From Auriscalpium vulgare (lineage: Eukaryota > Basidiomycota > Agaricomycetes > Russulales > Auriscalpiaceae): DNA of 64,000 nucleotides. How positions within the stretch are numbered: the stretch's first letter is position 1; every line of letters begins with the position of its first letter. Below the pieces are notes generated by a model. It searched no databases. It was not told the origin of the DNA and was given only the letters and a program-made list of their open reading frames with translations. Positions 1 to 11,223 of this stretch are shown here, piece after piece. Position numbers and translations under genes: made by a program. The DNA is taken from positions 744,001 to 808,000 of the forward strand of contig JAHBBC010000008.1 of NCBI GenBank assembly GCA_019915015.1, read 5' to 3'.

Positions 1-445
1 GGCTTCTACACACCTGCCGGACCTTGTTCCCTGAGATCCCGCACTCTAGCATCGGATGTGATAATCTGAAACACCTGGTCAGAAGATAGATGCGAGTGGA
101 CAAGATGCCTTTACTTACTTGCACCCTTCTATGGAACTTCTTCGTGGCTACATAAAAGGAGCGCGCGCGAAGCATTCTCTTGAGAGTGGAAGTTGATGTC
201 AACTTGTCCCTCGTGCGATTCAACCTGTGTAGTAGGTCAATACACCGATAGAACCGAAGAGACAGTACTTACATTTGTACCGAGGCCAACACTTCACCCT
301 GTTCCATCTCCGTCAAAGAAGCCATGTACAGCTCCATTTCAGAGATGGACGAGATAAGTGTAGCCTGAGCCTTTTGAATAGTCGGTCCGGGGAATAAAGC
401 AGGTAGCATGACAATGCAAAACTTCATAACGCTCTCGGAGGGTAC
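1..445 (-). CDS. Partial multi-exon gene, helical N-terminal-type protein (3' part lost at window edge)
   Basis: The function is not recognised with certainty. On the minus strand three exons join in phase with good splice sites: an exon ending at 273 (perfect GTAAGT donor; upper limit uncertain, open as far as 856), then 119-224 and 14-74, with introns of 48 and 44 nt. The downstream donor at 8-13 shows the gene runs out of the window. The joined protein is helical and basic (segments such as LNRTRDKLTSTSTLKRML and VFQIITSDARVRDLREQG). From memory this resembles the N-terminal helical region of agaricomycete NACHT/NLR-like and related signalling proteins; that is inference. The upstream exon structure and true start were not resolved. 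The candidate reading continues toward the start of the neighbouring kinase gene, so the two would be divergent. Confidence 0.5.
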
Positions 446-464
446 TGAGACGGTGAGCATGGTT

Positions 465-518
465 GATGAGTGGTTGGAATAAATGCGACGAGATGAGTGG
501 TTGGAAGGAATGCGACGA
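465..518. repeat. 27-bp tandem repeat, two units
   Basis: Two adjacent 27-nt units (465-491 and 492-518) begin GATGAGTGGTTGGAA and end ATGCGACGA, differing at two positions. 27 nt is a multiple of three, so the repeat keeps the minus-strand reading frame open through it. Confidence 0.85.
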
Positions 519-825
519 GGTGTATACGGTTTGCCTTCTGAGATACCTCTCGATATAAATACAGCGGCTGTATGGACGTGTTTATGTTTGTGAGCGGTGC
601 AGATGATAAGCCTACCGCCTACCTGGTACGCATAACCCATTCCAGGGCCTTGGCGTTGAAACCGCCAGCCGCTGTCAGAACAAGGACCGAGGACAATATA
701 GGTCCACGACGAATCAGATTGTAACCAAGCGGAAAACATATCTGGTGAGCGTATTTGTTCGAAAACGTTTGGCGGATTTCTCACGCACGGCGCTCGAGCG
801 CCGGCGGGTGTTGGAATGATAGTCA

Positions 826-3440
826 GACCTTCGACCGCGCGCTCGTTCTCAGCCATCCCCCCCTTACCTGGTGTTCATACCAGCACTCCTCACATGGATG
901 ACCCGTATGCCGACTCCGATGATCAGCAGGAAGGGTTCACGGAAGGACGACTTAGAAGGGCGGAGCCCTCCCGTCTGGATGTAGGCGAGCGATGGTGGGT
1001 GCGACGCTACGTGGCGCTCGAGCAAGCTGGTTATATACTGCGGCCCCGCTATCATCCCAACTGGAAGCCGTCATGGAGTGGCAAATGGAATTGGAGGGTG
1101 CGCACATTCTGTGAAGACAGTCTACCCAATCAGGTACGCAGAGTCTTTCTTTCGGCCTACATGTGTTGACGCTCTGGTGTCCTCGCCGACAGTGGAGATG
1201 GGGCGTGATCGACGCAACGCGCAAGTCCGATGGAGCTCAGGTCGTTCTTAAGAAGATCCATTTCTACGACGAGAGAGAGATCGAGATGTACAAGTTTTTC
1301 ACGTCGGAGCCTGTCGCGTCGGATCCAAGGAACCATTCTCTCGTACCCTACGAGACCCTCTACCTACCAGGGGTTCCGGAACCCATCCTCGTCATGCCTT
1401 TGATGCGACCCATCTACAGCCCCCCATTCCAGACTTTCGGTGAAGTTGTACCGTTTCTCTCCCAAATTTTCGAGGTCTGCCTGGTCTCTCGCATCAGACA
1501 CCACCACAGTCGCTGACAGCCTTTTGCAGGGGATCCAGTTAATGCACGAGTGCCACATTGCTCATCGGTATGCTCGTATTTCTTGCTGTGCGACAGCGAC
1601 AGTATCATCAGGCTTACGGTGCCGTCGGCTAGGGACTGCACGCTATATAATTTCGTCATGGATGCGCCGTCGATGTACCCCAACGGGTTTCACGCTATGA
1701 AAATCAACCTCAATCAAGATTGGACGGCTGAGGCCCGACACTTAACCCGCACGGAGGCGCGGCCTCGCTACTATCTCATCGACTACGGGATATCCGTACG
1801 ACTGCCGCCCGAGGATGGTCCTCCGTTGATCCTGCCGGTGCCAGGGGGCGACAAGTCAGTCCCTGAATTCCGCCACCTGGATGTCCCAAGCAACCCCTTC
1901 CCTATTGATGTGTTCTACCTTGGTAGTATGATTCGACAGCACTTCATTTCGGTAATTCGCGCACAATACCTTTTCTCAGATTATGGGCTCACTCCTTCGC
2001 AGAAATATCACGGATTTGACTTCCTGGAGGCGCTGGTAGACGGTATGACGCAGGAAGATCCTTCCAAGCGTCCGACCATGGGGGAAGTGGTTTCGCGCTT
2101 CGCGGCAATCCGTAGTGCATTGGGCAGCCGCAAACTTCGTGGTCGTCTCGTTGGAAGGAGAGAGTTCATCTTATTTCGCTTCATCCGAGATATCAGTCAC
2201 TTGTACAGGACTGCGGTTTATATGCTGCGCGGCCTCCCAGCGATGGCGGGTCCGTGACACTTCGTCGTTAGAATAGTGATCGTCAGGCTTATATTCGGAC
2301 GGTGCCGTTGTCCTACGTTCTTGAGATGTGTCGTTCCATCCATTTAATCCGGTAATTACTATGCAACCATAAAATTGAAAGGCGGAATCTTTGAAAGGAG
2401 TGTAGTGTTCTGAAACGAAGCGGCTAGACTGAAAAATCGAAGAAAATACAGGTGCTCAAGTCAAATTAGAAACCTCATAATTTGTATAACGGGCTTGGGG
2501 GCGAACCACTGCGGTCGTCAGAGTCACCGCCGCCGCGAATCACCGGCTGCTCACCTTTGTTCTCGCGATGAGACTAGTCTATCCGATCATTGAGAAGTAT
2601 GAAATGTCGGGGGAGAATGAGCCGCACCAATTGTCTTGCGGGGGAAAGGCACCGACAATATGACCCCACTAGCTGCACGTTCTCCGCTCAGCCCTGCTTT
2701 CGCTTCTCTGCGCTCGGCCCTCCTAAGTACTGGCATGGAATAGGATTCATAGAATAAATGAGAAGTCGGATCGGCATCGCGGGTGGCGCACCGATGTTTT
2801 GGTCATGGAGAGTGACTCCGCGGATTAGAACTCGTCGGATGAGTACTTGTGCATGGAGGTCCTTTAAGATGGATCAATATGACGATCAAGGTTCTAGGAC
2901 ATGAAGACACGTACTCGAGAGATCTCACAAATCGTTTGCGCAGTCCGCCGGTATCGCTCAGCCCTGAAGAAAAAAAGAATGAGAGAGGGAGGCTTTGCGA
3001 GGGAATCCCTCAACGACCGCGCTCTGGTTGTACATAGATGAGAATAAACTAACGGAAGATCAACAATGAACGCACTGTCGCAGCCTCTGGGGCACAAGCC
3101 ATACTTGCTCGGGCGGGTCATCACCGAAAGAACTCAAATCGTCGTTATTTCCAAGGATCGACAGGGCGTCATGGATGTAAAGGTCTCCGATCTTCGTCTG
3201 GACCTGCGGGCGATGCCTTGTGATGAAGTTGAAAGGACCACTTCCAACGAATTCGCGCGCGGAGCTGACGGAACTACCGTCCGTATAGGTGTACCAAGCC
3301 GTTCTCTCTGCGGAGATGAGAGAGGAAATGGGCATGACGGCGAGAGGGATCGAATCGTGTGGGTGTGCTTCAACAGCGTAGCAACGTCGCTCATGTTTGA
3401 CGCCGCTGCGCCGGAACCGTGGAAATATTCGGCCCGCCGC
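826..3440 (+). repeat. Segmental duplication, left copy (pairs with 11224-13829)
   Basis: This 2.6-kb block matches 11224-13829 almost base for base: the whole kinase gene plus about 1.2 kb downstream. Differences are scattered substitutions and small indels, for example 3 nt inside intron 3. Similarity starts only about 68 nt upstream of the kinase ATG, so this copy has different upstream DNA from the right copy. It ends at the CGGCCCGCCGC stretch near 3440. Within it, 2258-3440 has no supported gene. Confidence 0.9.
894..2257 (+). CDS. Fungal kinase-like protein (copy 1, DYG variant)
   Basis: Predicted protein kinase-like protein of 377 aa. Exons are 894-1133, 1193-1474, 1530-1567, 1633-1951 and 2003-2257; all GT-AG introns are in phase and homologous to the other copies. 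Visible features in order: a Trp-rich N-terminal signature (GYILRPRYHPNWKPSW, about residues 50-65), ATP-anchoring lysine in VVLKK, helix-C-like glutamate in REIEMYKF, HRDCTLYN catalytic loop (Asp and Asn kept, the usual Lys replaced by Thr), DYG instead of DFG, GGDKSVPE in the APE position, and a C-terminal helical tail. I see no glycine-rich loop. The last intron is 51 nt, a multiple of three without stop, so retention would add 17 residues. The start is the ATG that gives homology with the other copies. The substrate is unknown and activity is unproven. Confidence 0.88.
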
Positions 3441-4904
3441 AAACCCGCAGTAGACGCGGCTTGCCCGACCCACCCAAGTACTAGAGTACTTGTGGCCTAC
3501 GTACGCCTATAAGCAAGAACTCGAAATATAGGCATCGTGTCTCTCAACCCGCTCTACCGTGGCCGCGCAAATAAATTACAGAGGGATATGCTAAAAGCGC
3601 TGCGTCCTTCACGGCAGCTATGCCGTGTGCGTACGCTTTAGCCAATTAACTGGAAAACGGAGTCGATACTATGGACATTACTCGCCCACATCGCGGCAAT
3701 CCGAAGGGAGACAAGGCCCATTGAACTACCTGGAAGACACCGTCGCCCGGATAAGTATGATGATAGGAGACAATACACAAGCTACATACCACGCGTGCGG
3801 TGCGCAGTCACAGTTTCCTTGTTTCGGACTCTTCTGGATCTCTGTCACAGGTAGGACATTTTCATCTCCGAAATGTTTCTTGTCGCTCAAGACCGGGGAC
3901 CTTATGCTAAGGTGGTCTGACAGAAAGCCTTGGCCGTCTGGCGCTGTCAGATCTTCTGATAGAGATGTTACCCTGGAATTGCATGTACGTGTTGAACCAT
4001 ACGACGGACCCTTCTCATGACTGAAGGATCATGTATTCTCATTGATGCTTCCACCTTCCCTAGTTACTCGGCGACGCATGGCCTCGAACGCGCCTCGAGC
4101 AAACAGGCCTACGTGAACAGGCCTTCCGGAACGGCCTTGCCAATGGCTGGCACGTGCGCTGCGACAGACTTGAACCGCTCTCTCCCGTAACGCGTAATGA
4201 GCGCTGCCACGGAGACAGCAAATTGACAGCGTCGACTAGCGAGACTGGAGCGAGGTTGGGCGCGAGAGAGGGCATCACGAGCCAAGCGCTGGAGTAGGCG
4301 CAAGGTATCATGTGTAGCTCTGTGTCAACATGTCCCCGGCGCCCAATGGAGTATGTTCTCATTCGCTCTGTCATCAGGTGCCTCGCTTGAGCCTCGAAAC
4401 ATCACAGCGTGCGATATCAACTCGCGCCGTTACGTAGGCACTGAAAGCGCGCACCTGTGAGATTCTTACAGGCTTGAGTCTGGACAAAAGACGCGGACAT
4501 GATGCACTGCCAGTGGTCATCGCAAATGGCATCAGTACGACGACGTTGTTGCTTGATAGGTCGGGATAGGTCCGTGGACTTTGCATGAATGCCCCTGTTG
4601 TACACGTACGACAGCGGAAGCGCCACACAAAGCGAGCTCAACAGGTTTGCGCCTAGTAACGGATGCCCAAACAATGCCGCAGATCTTACCAGGGAGCTGG
4701 GGAAGCGAGCGCGAGGTGGCGCCGGGTTGGACACAAGGGCTGCGGCGTCCGTGCTGGGTTCTCTCAACATGCTTCATTCGGTGTGATGCATATGAGGCGC
4801 TGATACGTACAAGAAACGGCGCTGACTATGCTCACGCTGTGCAAACCTTCGGATACAAGGTCGCCGATCGACAACCATTCGCCTATCTGTGTGAGAATCG
4901 CCGA
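3441..4904. other. Intergenic stretch, no supported gene
   Basis: No reading frame here shows recognisable motifs, splice structure or conservation in the other copies of the locus. The longest open frame (3625-4020) has no such support. The last part, from about 4540, shows diverged similarity to 8700-9250, so it belongs to the repeated kinase-flanking DNA. Confidence 0.5.
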
Positions 4905-6638
4905 CATGAAAGCACTCCGGATGAGAAACAAAAGACAGAAAAGTGAGGAACAACAATAATCACCGCGCGGCGTAGAGCCAGCGACAGATGGTACACATAT
5001 CACCGGGAACCTGCGTGTCAATGGAAGCGGTTTGGGCGCGGTGCTACGTGGAGATCGTTAAGTCTTTCGACATCGCTTGAGATGATATGTGCACGCACCG
5101 GAGCGCTGTGGAATACTCAGACGACCAGAGTCTCCCATTCGATTAGTAGATGCGACACGAGCGACACTGTTCGCAGCTTGGAGCCCTCGGCCACGGTGGC
5201 GCCGGATTGCCGCGGAGTCTGAGCGGAACCGACAACGTGCGCGTATCCCTTGCCAACACTCTTGCTACCATCCTCGACCAACAAGTCGGGCTACATGATG
5301 TTCCTGTAGGAGCTGGATGAGTGACTAGTCTCTGGGGAAGTGACCTGCCCACCCCCCCTCAAAAAAGCGCGCACTTACGTCACGGGCCAGCAGACCCTGC
5401 CGACAAATGGTACCGAACTTGTGCCGCCACGGTGCACGCGCTGCTCGAGGTCCATCACGATTTCATACCTTGCGCGATGCAGTCCTGAGTTCCTCGCGGT
5501 TAGTGCGCAGGAAGGGACCGGGCTTGACGGAGACCTTGATAACACCAACAGAGTGAGCACCCGTAACCCCGGCTGCGTCGGCTCTCCTCGTGGCGCGGCG
5601 CAAAAGCTCGCTCCTAGATGGCAGAGGATCCTCGCATAGAGATCATCAGAATATACCGTGACTGGATCAGTGGATGTACACTACGCACCAGCGCCACGCA
5701 GCTTCGGGTCCGCAGCGCGTCTTGAACGAAGATTTGCTTGGGAGGATACAATGCTTTGATTCTGCAGCGATGCAACGCAAGATGAATAGATACAGGGAAG
5801 AGTCGCGCGGGAAGAGTCTGCGCTGCGAATTGTCGGCTTCGATGATCCAGACGCTCAGAATCCCGGCCTGGATCATTCATTGGAAAAATTTGTTATACAT
5901 GTGATGAATAGAGCGGGAAGAGCTAGGTACTCACAGGAGTCCGGGGAGTGCGAGCAGTCAGGAGGCAGGAACACGATCGATCCACACCCAATCTAAGGTT
6001 GCTGGAAAGTAGCCAAGGGTTAGATGAAGGACTGAAGAGTTGTGTCCGTGTTTTGTGAGCACCGCCGACTGATCGAGACGGTTGGCCCCGCACGAGGGAG
6101 CTGCAGAAGCGGGGAGATGCGCACTGGCAGAAGGCCCGCGCACAGGGTCGATGACGGGCTGCAATGCGATATGGGCACTGCGTGGGCTTAAGACTGTCAT
6201 GCCACATTGGTCGCAGCTACGGCAGTCGTAGTATTGATGCGGTGTCCACACAGGCTACAGCTAACTCGGTATGCCGTCAGTGGGAGGCGATATCAGTACA
6301 TCAAGAAGAACGCACCACAAAGACGACAGACTCGCGCGTCAATGTGGCCAATTCTAACCGTTTATCTCGCTCCAGACGCTTCCCGACTTCGCTGCGTCGT
6401 CCTTACTGGATCTTGCCGGCGTCCAGGAGCACTAACTTCTGCCAACTCGCGCCATACGTTAGTTAGTACCGGGGATGAGGTGGAAGCCAGACAGCATCAC
6501 TACTGACCGTGCTATCGTGTTCAGCGGGCTACTGTGAGCTGCCGGCAAGCCTTTGTGGTGGACGTCTTCCAAGAGAAGAGAGAAAAGACTGAGGAGAGAC
6601 TGGCAGAAAATCGCGGCCGCGGCGGAGGCAACCCGGCG

Positions 6639-6650
6639 GGTTACCGGGCC
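6639..6650 (+). promoter_or_regulatory. Conserved upstream block GGTTACCGGGCC (kinase copy 2)
   Basis: The 12-mer GGTTACCGGGCC, followed by GCGG, lies 280 nt before the kinase ATG inside a conserved GC-rich stretch that starts near GTGGTGGACGTCTT. The same block occurs at matching distance before other kinases in the window. A regulatory role is inferred from conservation only. Confidence 0.45.
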
Positions 6651-6929
6651 GCGGGGGCACAGCCACCACCGATAGCTCCGAGCCGCGTCTGCTCGTCGCC
6701 GACTCCACCAAACTTGTCGCTATTGTTCGAACGGCGGCGTTGGCCGTAATGCTAGCCAAGGTTTTCAAGTGGCCCAGCAATTTTTCAACACAACCTCACT
6801 TTCATCCTCTCTATGGGCGAAGTCGTTGGGGCTAACACCATCGACACTGTTCCTAATCCACGCGCCTTGTACTAGACTAGCGTTCATCGGTCGCAATCCC
6901 AACCGCCAACCTCGCGTTCTTCCTTCATC

Positions 6930-8268
6930 ATGAACGACATCCCCAACATAGAGAACGCCGAGCTCGATGCTCTTGACCCACCGGGCTCCTTTGCTCTTTA
7001 TGGTGGCATAACTCACTTCGAAGAGTGGTGGGTCAAACATCGGGAATGGCTAGAGGAGTGCGGCTACAAACTCAGGGCTCGCTACCAGCCCGGATGGCAA
7101 CCGTCGTGGAATCGTGAGACTGAGTTCTATCCAAGGTTTGAAGACGGACGAGTAAATGATGTGCGTCATTAAACCCACGCTCCTTCGACAACAGCTGAGC
7201 TCGCAACAGTCGGCACTCATGGACGCTGTGCGCTCCTCAGACGGTGCCTATGTGGTCATCAAGCAGATCCCCAAAGGCTCGGCCGTGCGAGAGGTCGAAA
7301 TCAACAAACTGCTCTCAAGTCCACCTCTTGTGTCCGACCCTGCCAACCATTCCGCGCCGCTTCTGGATGCCTTGGATGTACCCGACGAACCGGGCCACCA
7401 GCTCATCGTGATTCCGCAGCTGCGTCCCTACTACAATCCGAAGTTTGATACTATTGGCGAAGCGATTGCCTTTTTTCATCAGATAATCGAGGTCAGTGTC
7501 TAGGAGCAGGTCTTTGCCATTGTGGGTTGGCTCAACGTTTCCGAAGGGTCTGCAGTTCATGCATCAACATCACATCGCTCACAGGTGAGCTCAATACCTG
7601 TTTTTTCGTGCCGTCAACTCTATTCTTTTCATGCTACAGGGACTGCACGAATGAGAACATCATGATGGATCCAACTGGAATGTACCCGGATTCATTCCAT
7701 CCACAATCGATAAAGCTAGAGATGCGTCGTGATTGGAAAGGCAAAGCGAAATACTACACTCGCACACAGCGCCCGCCGCGGTATCTCTTCATCGACTTCG
7801 GCCTTTCCCGTGTCTATCCCCCCGAACTTGGAACACCCATCGACATAGCGACTCGAGGTGGGGACAAGTCAGCACCGGAACACGTCGACACCGATATACC
7901 GTGCAATCCGTTTCCTACAGACGTTTACTACCTGGGCAATGTGATACGCCAAAATTTCATCCTCGTATGTGTCGCAATGTATCACCGCCTCTCATTCTAA
8001 CAGCCTCCCGCAGAAGTACCACGGTTTTTCATTCATGCGGCCGTTGGTCGATAACATGGTTGCGCAGGACCCGGACAAGCGACCGCAGATGGACGAAGTA
8101 GCGGCCCGCTTCAAGGAAATCCGTGCCTCCGTGAGCTCGTGGAAAATGCGTTCGCGGATGGTTCCCCGTGACGAGGCTATCCTGAACGGGGTGTATCACT
8201 CCGCTTTACATTGGCATCGACGACTGGGATACATACTTACGAGGAAGTCTGCGGTCCCTGACGCCTGA
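6930..8268 (+). CDS. Fungal kinase-like protein (copy 2)
   Basis: 376-aa kinase-like protein. Exons are 6930-7160, 7210-7491, 7547-7584, 7640-7964 and 8014-8268. The 38-nt third exon and 255-nt last exon match the other family members exactly. Motifs: EEWWVKHREWLEECGYKL and WQPSW at the N terminus, VVIKQ lysine, helix-C region EVEINKLLSS, HRDCTNEN catalytic loop, IDFGLS, GGDKSAPEH, and a tail ending near YILTRKSAVPDA. The intron 2 acceptor is AAG rather than CAG; the same acceptor is used in copies 4, 6 and 8. It is nearly identical to the gene at 34026. A protein kinase role is inferred from motif order; no glycine-rich loop is visible and the catalytic-loop Lys is replaced by Thr. Confidence 0.9.
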
Positions 8269-10738
8269 CGTGACCCTATATTCGCTCATTGCCTATATTT
8301 CGGAGTCCATTTCATTCCCAATATACCCTCTCGTTGCTGTTCCATCTGGTCGTTTACTAGTCATCGCACGGTCGAACAGGGATCATGGTGCTTATATTGC
8401 CAAAATATATCTATATATTTGACCTGCCGTGTCGATCGTCGTTGCTCAGTGGCATGTATCATCGGTTGGCCTACAATTTCGCAACGCAGCTGGATTGACT
8501 AACATCTCAGGTCTATGTGTTGTGATTCGGAGGGAAACCGCCCTATCTATTGCTCGACGCCCGGGCCGTTAGCGGCGTGCTGTCGCAGGACATACCAGGA
8601 GGCAAGGTCAGAACAAGGAGGGCGCGCGGCGAAGGAAATCCTCACAGCCTCACAGAAACCCCGTAGGAGACCGAGGTCAGCATCCTGTGTAACAACAAGG
8701 CTGCGACGAGCTTAGAGGCTGAGCGTTTGTAGGCCCGCCGCGTTGGCATTCAGAGCGCGCTCTCTGCCAAATTCTGTTAAATCACGCATTGTTCTTGACG
8801 GGAAGAAAACTGACCAGAGAATGCCCCGTGTGTTTGTCCCGAGCGCATTCAGGGCATCACCGAAACGACGTTGTTGCGAGATCGGTCGGATAGGTCCGTG
8901 AACGGCTGCTGTTGCCGTACACGTACACATACGAGTGCGGAACAAACCTTCGAAGTATCATGCAAAGCCAGTCAATGTGGATGGCGCATAGTAACGGAGG
9001 CGTAGAACAATACGCCAGTTAGAGTTACCAAGGAGCTGGAGAGAAGCGAGCGCGAGACAGCGCCGAGATGGACACAAGGGGCTCCGGCGCCCGTGCCAGG
9101 ATCTTTCGACATGTTTCATTCGTCGCGATGCATATCAGTCGCTGGTACGTACAAGAAGCGGCGCCGGCTGCTAGATAGATCTCGCGCTGTGCAAACCTTG
9201 GGACACAAGGGCGCCGATTGACAGCATTCGCTTATCTGTGAGAAAATCGTCGACATGAAAGTACTCCAGTTAAGAAAAAAGATACAAACAAGTAAGGAAT
9301 GACGATAATCACCGCACGGCGCAGAGCCATCGAAAGATGGTAGACATTACGCCGGGGAACTGCGTCCCAATGAAACGGTATGGGCGGGGTGCTACGTGGA
9401 GATTGCTAAGCCTTTGGACATCGCTTGCGACGACATGTGCACGCACCGGAACGCTAGAATATTGGGACGACCGGACTCGCCCATTCGACATACAAGTCTC
9501 ACGAGGGACACCGGCGAAGCTGTGGCTTGGCCACGATGGCCGCGCCGGACTGCCGCGGAGTCTGAGCGGCGCCGACAACGTGGCGGGCGCATATCCCTTG
9601 CCACACTCCTGCACACCATCGTCGATGAGCAAGTCAAGTTACATGGTGTTCCTGCAGCAGATGGATGAGTGACGAGGAAGCGACCTGCCCATTCGCAAGA
9701 AGAAAAAAATAGCGCGCAACTTACCTCACGGATGGCCAGCAGACCCTGCCAACACATTGTGCCGAAATGTGCGCGCTGCTGGAGGCCTATCGTGATTCCT
9801 TACGCTACGCGATGCAGTTCTCAATGCCACGCGGTGGAGGCAGGATATCAGCCTGATATCAGCGGCCATAAGGAAGACACCAACAGTGCGGGTACCCGCC
9901 GCACATTGGCCATCGTGGCGCGGTGCGAAGGCTCGCTCCTAGACGGCATAGGGCCCCGCATGGAAGTCTTCAGGAATCTTGTCGGGTGGTCGACGGAAGT
10001 GGCCGCATCAAAATACCGCGACTGAATGTAAGCTGCCGACCAGAGCCACGCAGCTTCGAGTCCGCAGCGCGTCTTGAACGAGGATGAGCTTGGGAAAACA
10101 CGCTGCCTAAATTCTGTAGCGATGCAATGCAAGGTAAATAGATACAGGCCAGAGTCGCACAGGAAGAGTCCGCGCGGCGCATTTTCGGCGTTGTCGATCA
10201 AGGCAATGATTCTGCGGCATGAATCCTTCATTAGGCATATTGGACATACGTCTGATGAAGAGAGCGAGACGAGCTAGCTACTCACGTGAGGTGCTACGCC
10301 GCGGGGGCAGTGCGCGCAGTCGGGTTGCGCGCTGGCAGGCCGGTCGCGATCCACACCGAATAGATGGGTGATTGAAAATGACCGCGGGGCAGGTGGGACG
10401 CCGAACATTCGTTTGAATGCCTAGGTAGTATGCGGGACTGATCGATTGATACGTTGTGCCCGTACGAGAAGAAACTGCAGAGGGGGAAGATGCGCAGATG
10501 CGACAGAAAGCCCGCGCGTGGTGTCGATGACGGGCTGCAGGATGTCTACGGCTTGATGACTGTCCTCTGTCATGTGCCACAGCGACAGCAGTTGCAATGC
10601 TGATGCGCTGTCCACACAAGCTAACAGCTGCAGTCAGCAAGAGGTGATATCGATCCATCATGAAGAACGCACCTCAAAGACGACACATTCGCATGCCAGC
10701 GTAGAAACCTCTGACCCCTTCGCCAGCCACATGTGTTC

Positions 10739-10783
10739 GCGTCGTCCATGCGTCGTCCATGCGTCGTTCCTGCGTCGTTCCTG
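10739..10783 (+). repeat. 11-bp tandem repeat, four units
   Basis: Two units of GCGTCGTCCAT are followed by two units of GCGTCGTTCCT. No function is apparent. Confidence 0.8.
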
Positions 10784-11036
10784 CGTCTTCCCTTAGTGGA
10801 TGCTCGCTCCGGATGTCCAGGAGCACCAACTTCCACGCGTCATGCTTTGCCGGGTAAGAGGAGGACGTCGGACAGCATCACCAGTGCGTGAAGTACGCTC
10901 TTGTACAGCTGGATACGGCGAGCTGTTAGTAAGACTTTGTGGTGGACGTCTTGCGGGAGAAGCTGAAGACCTCAGCTAGAGACGAGCAGAAACTGAAAAT
11001 CGACCGCCAAGCGACCGGCCCGGGCAAGCTCCGGCG

Positions 11037-11048
11037 GGTTAACGGGCC
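11037..11048 (+). promoter_or_regulatory. Conserved upstream block, variant GGTTAACGGGCC (kinase copy 3)
   Basis: A one-base variant of the shared 12-mer lies 243 nt before the kinase ATG and is followed by GCGG as elsewhere. The near-identical kinase at 894 lacks this block because its duplication begins downstream of it. Confidence 0.4.
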
Positions 11049-11223
11049 GCGGAGGCACAGAGAGCTACTCCGGCGGGCCTTGTGCTCGTCGCCTCGAGTC
11101 CGTAAACTCAGGCTATTGTTCCAACGTCGGCGTTGGCTATGATGCACTTCCTCGCCGTCTCACTGAGTCCCCCGCCCCCGCTCATCGCCCTTGCTCCGCC
11201 CACCCACCAGCCCGGTTCACCAC

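Larger units (their letters stand above)
4905..8450 (+). repeat. Segmental duplication, left copy (pairs with 32001-35540)
   Basis: About 3.5 kb including a kinase gene and its full upstream region is nearly identical to about 32001-35540, with a constant offset of 27096 over most of its length. Small compensating indels lie near 5140-5400. The upstream part (4905-6929) contains no supported gene but includes the conserved promoter-proximal block also found before the kinases at 11291, 14781 and 17931. Confidence 0.92.
8520..11140 (+). repeat. Diverged copy of the kinase upstream region
   Basis: This gene-free stretch is a diverged relative of about 4540-6760 (shared pieces such as the CATAT...GCTGGTACGTACAAGAA stretch near 9130 and GAGTCTGAGCGG near 9557). 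It ends in the same promoter-proximal block that precedes the kinases. 8269-8520 is the 3' flank of the kinase gene. Confidence 0.7.

Noticed and set aside
553..559. TATAAAT as promoter of the kinase at 894
   Set aside because: It lies about 335 nt upstream, outside the duplicated block, and inside a possible minus-strand exon or intron; no support for use.
3625..4020. 131-aa open frame downstream of the first duplication
   Set aside because: Composition looks random, with no recognisable motif and no counterpart after the second duplication copy.
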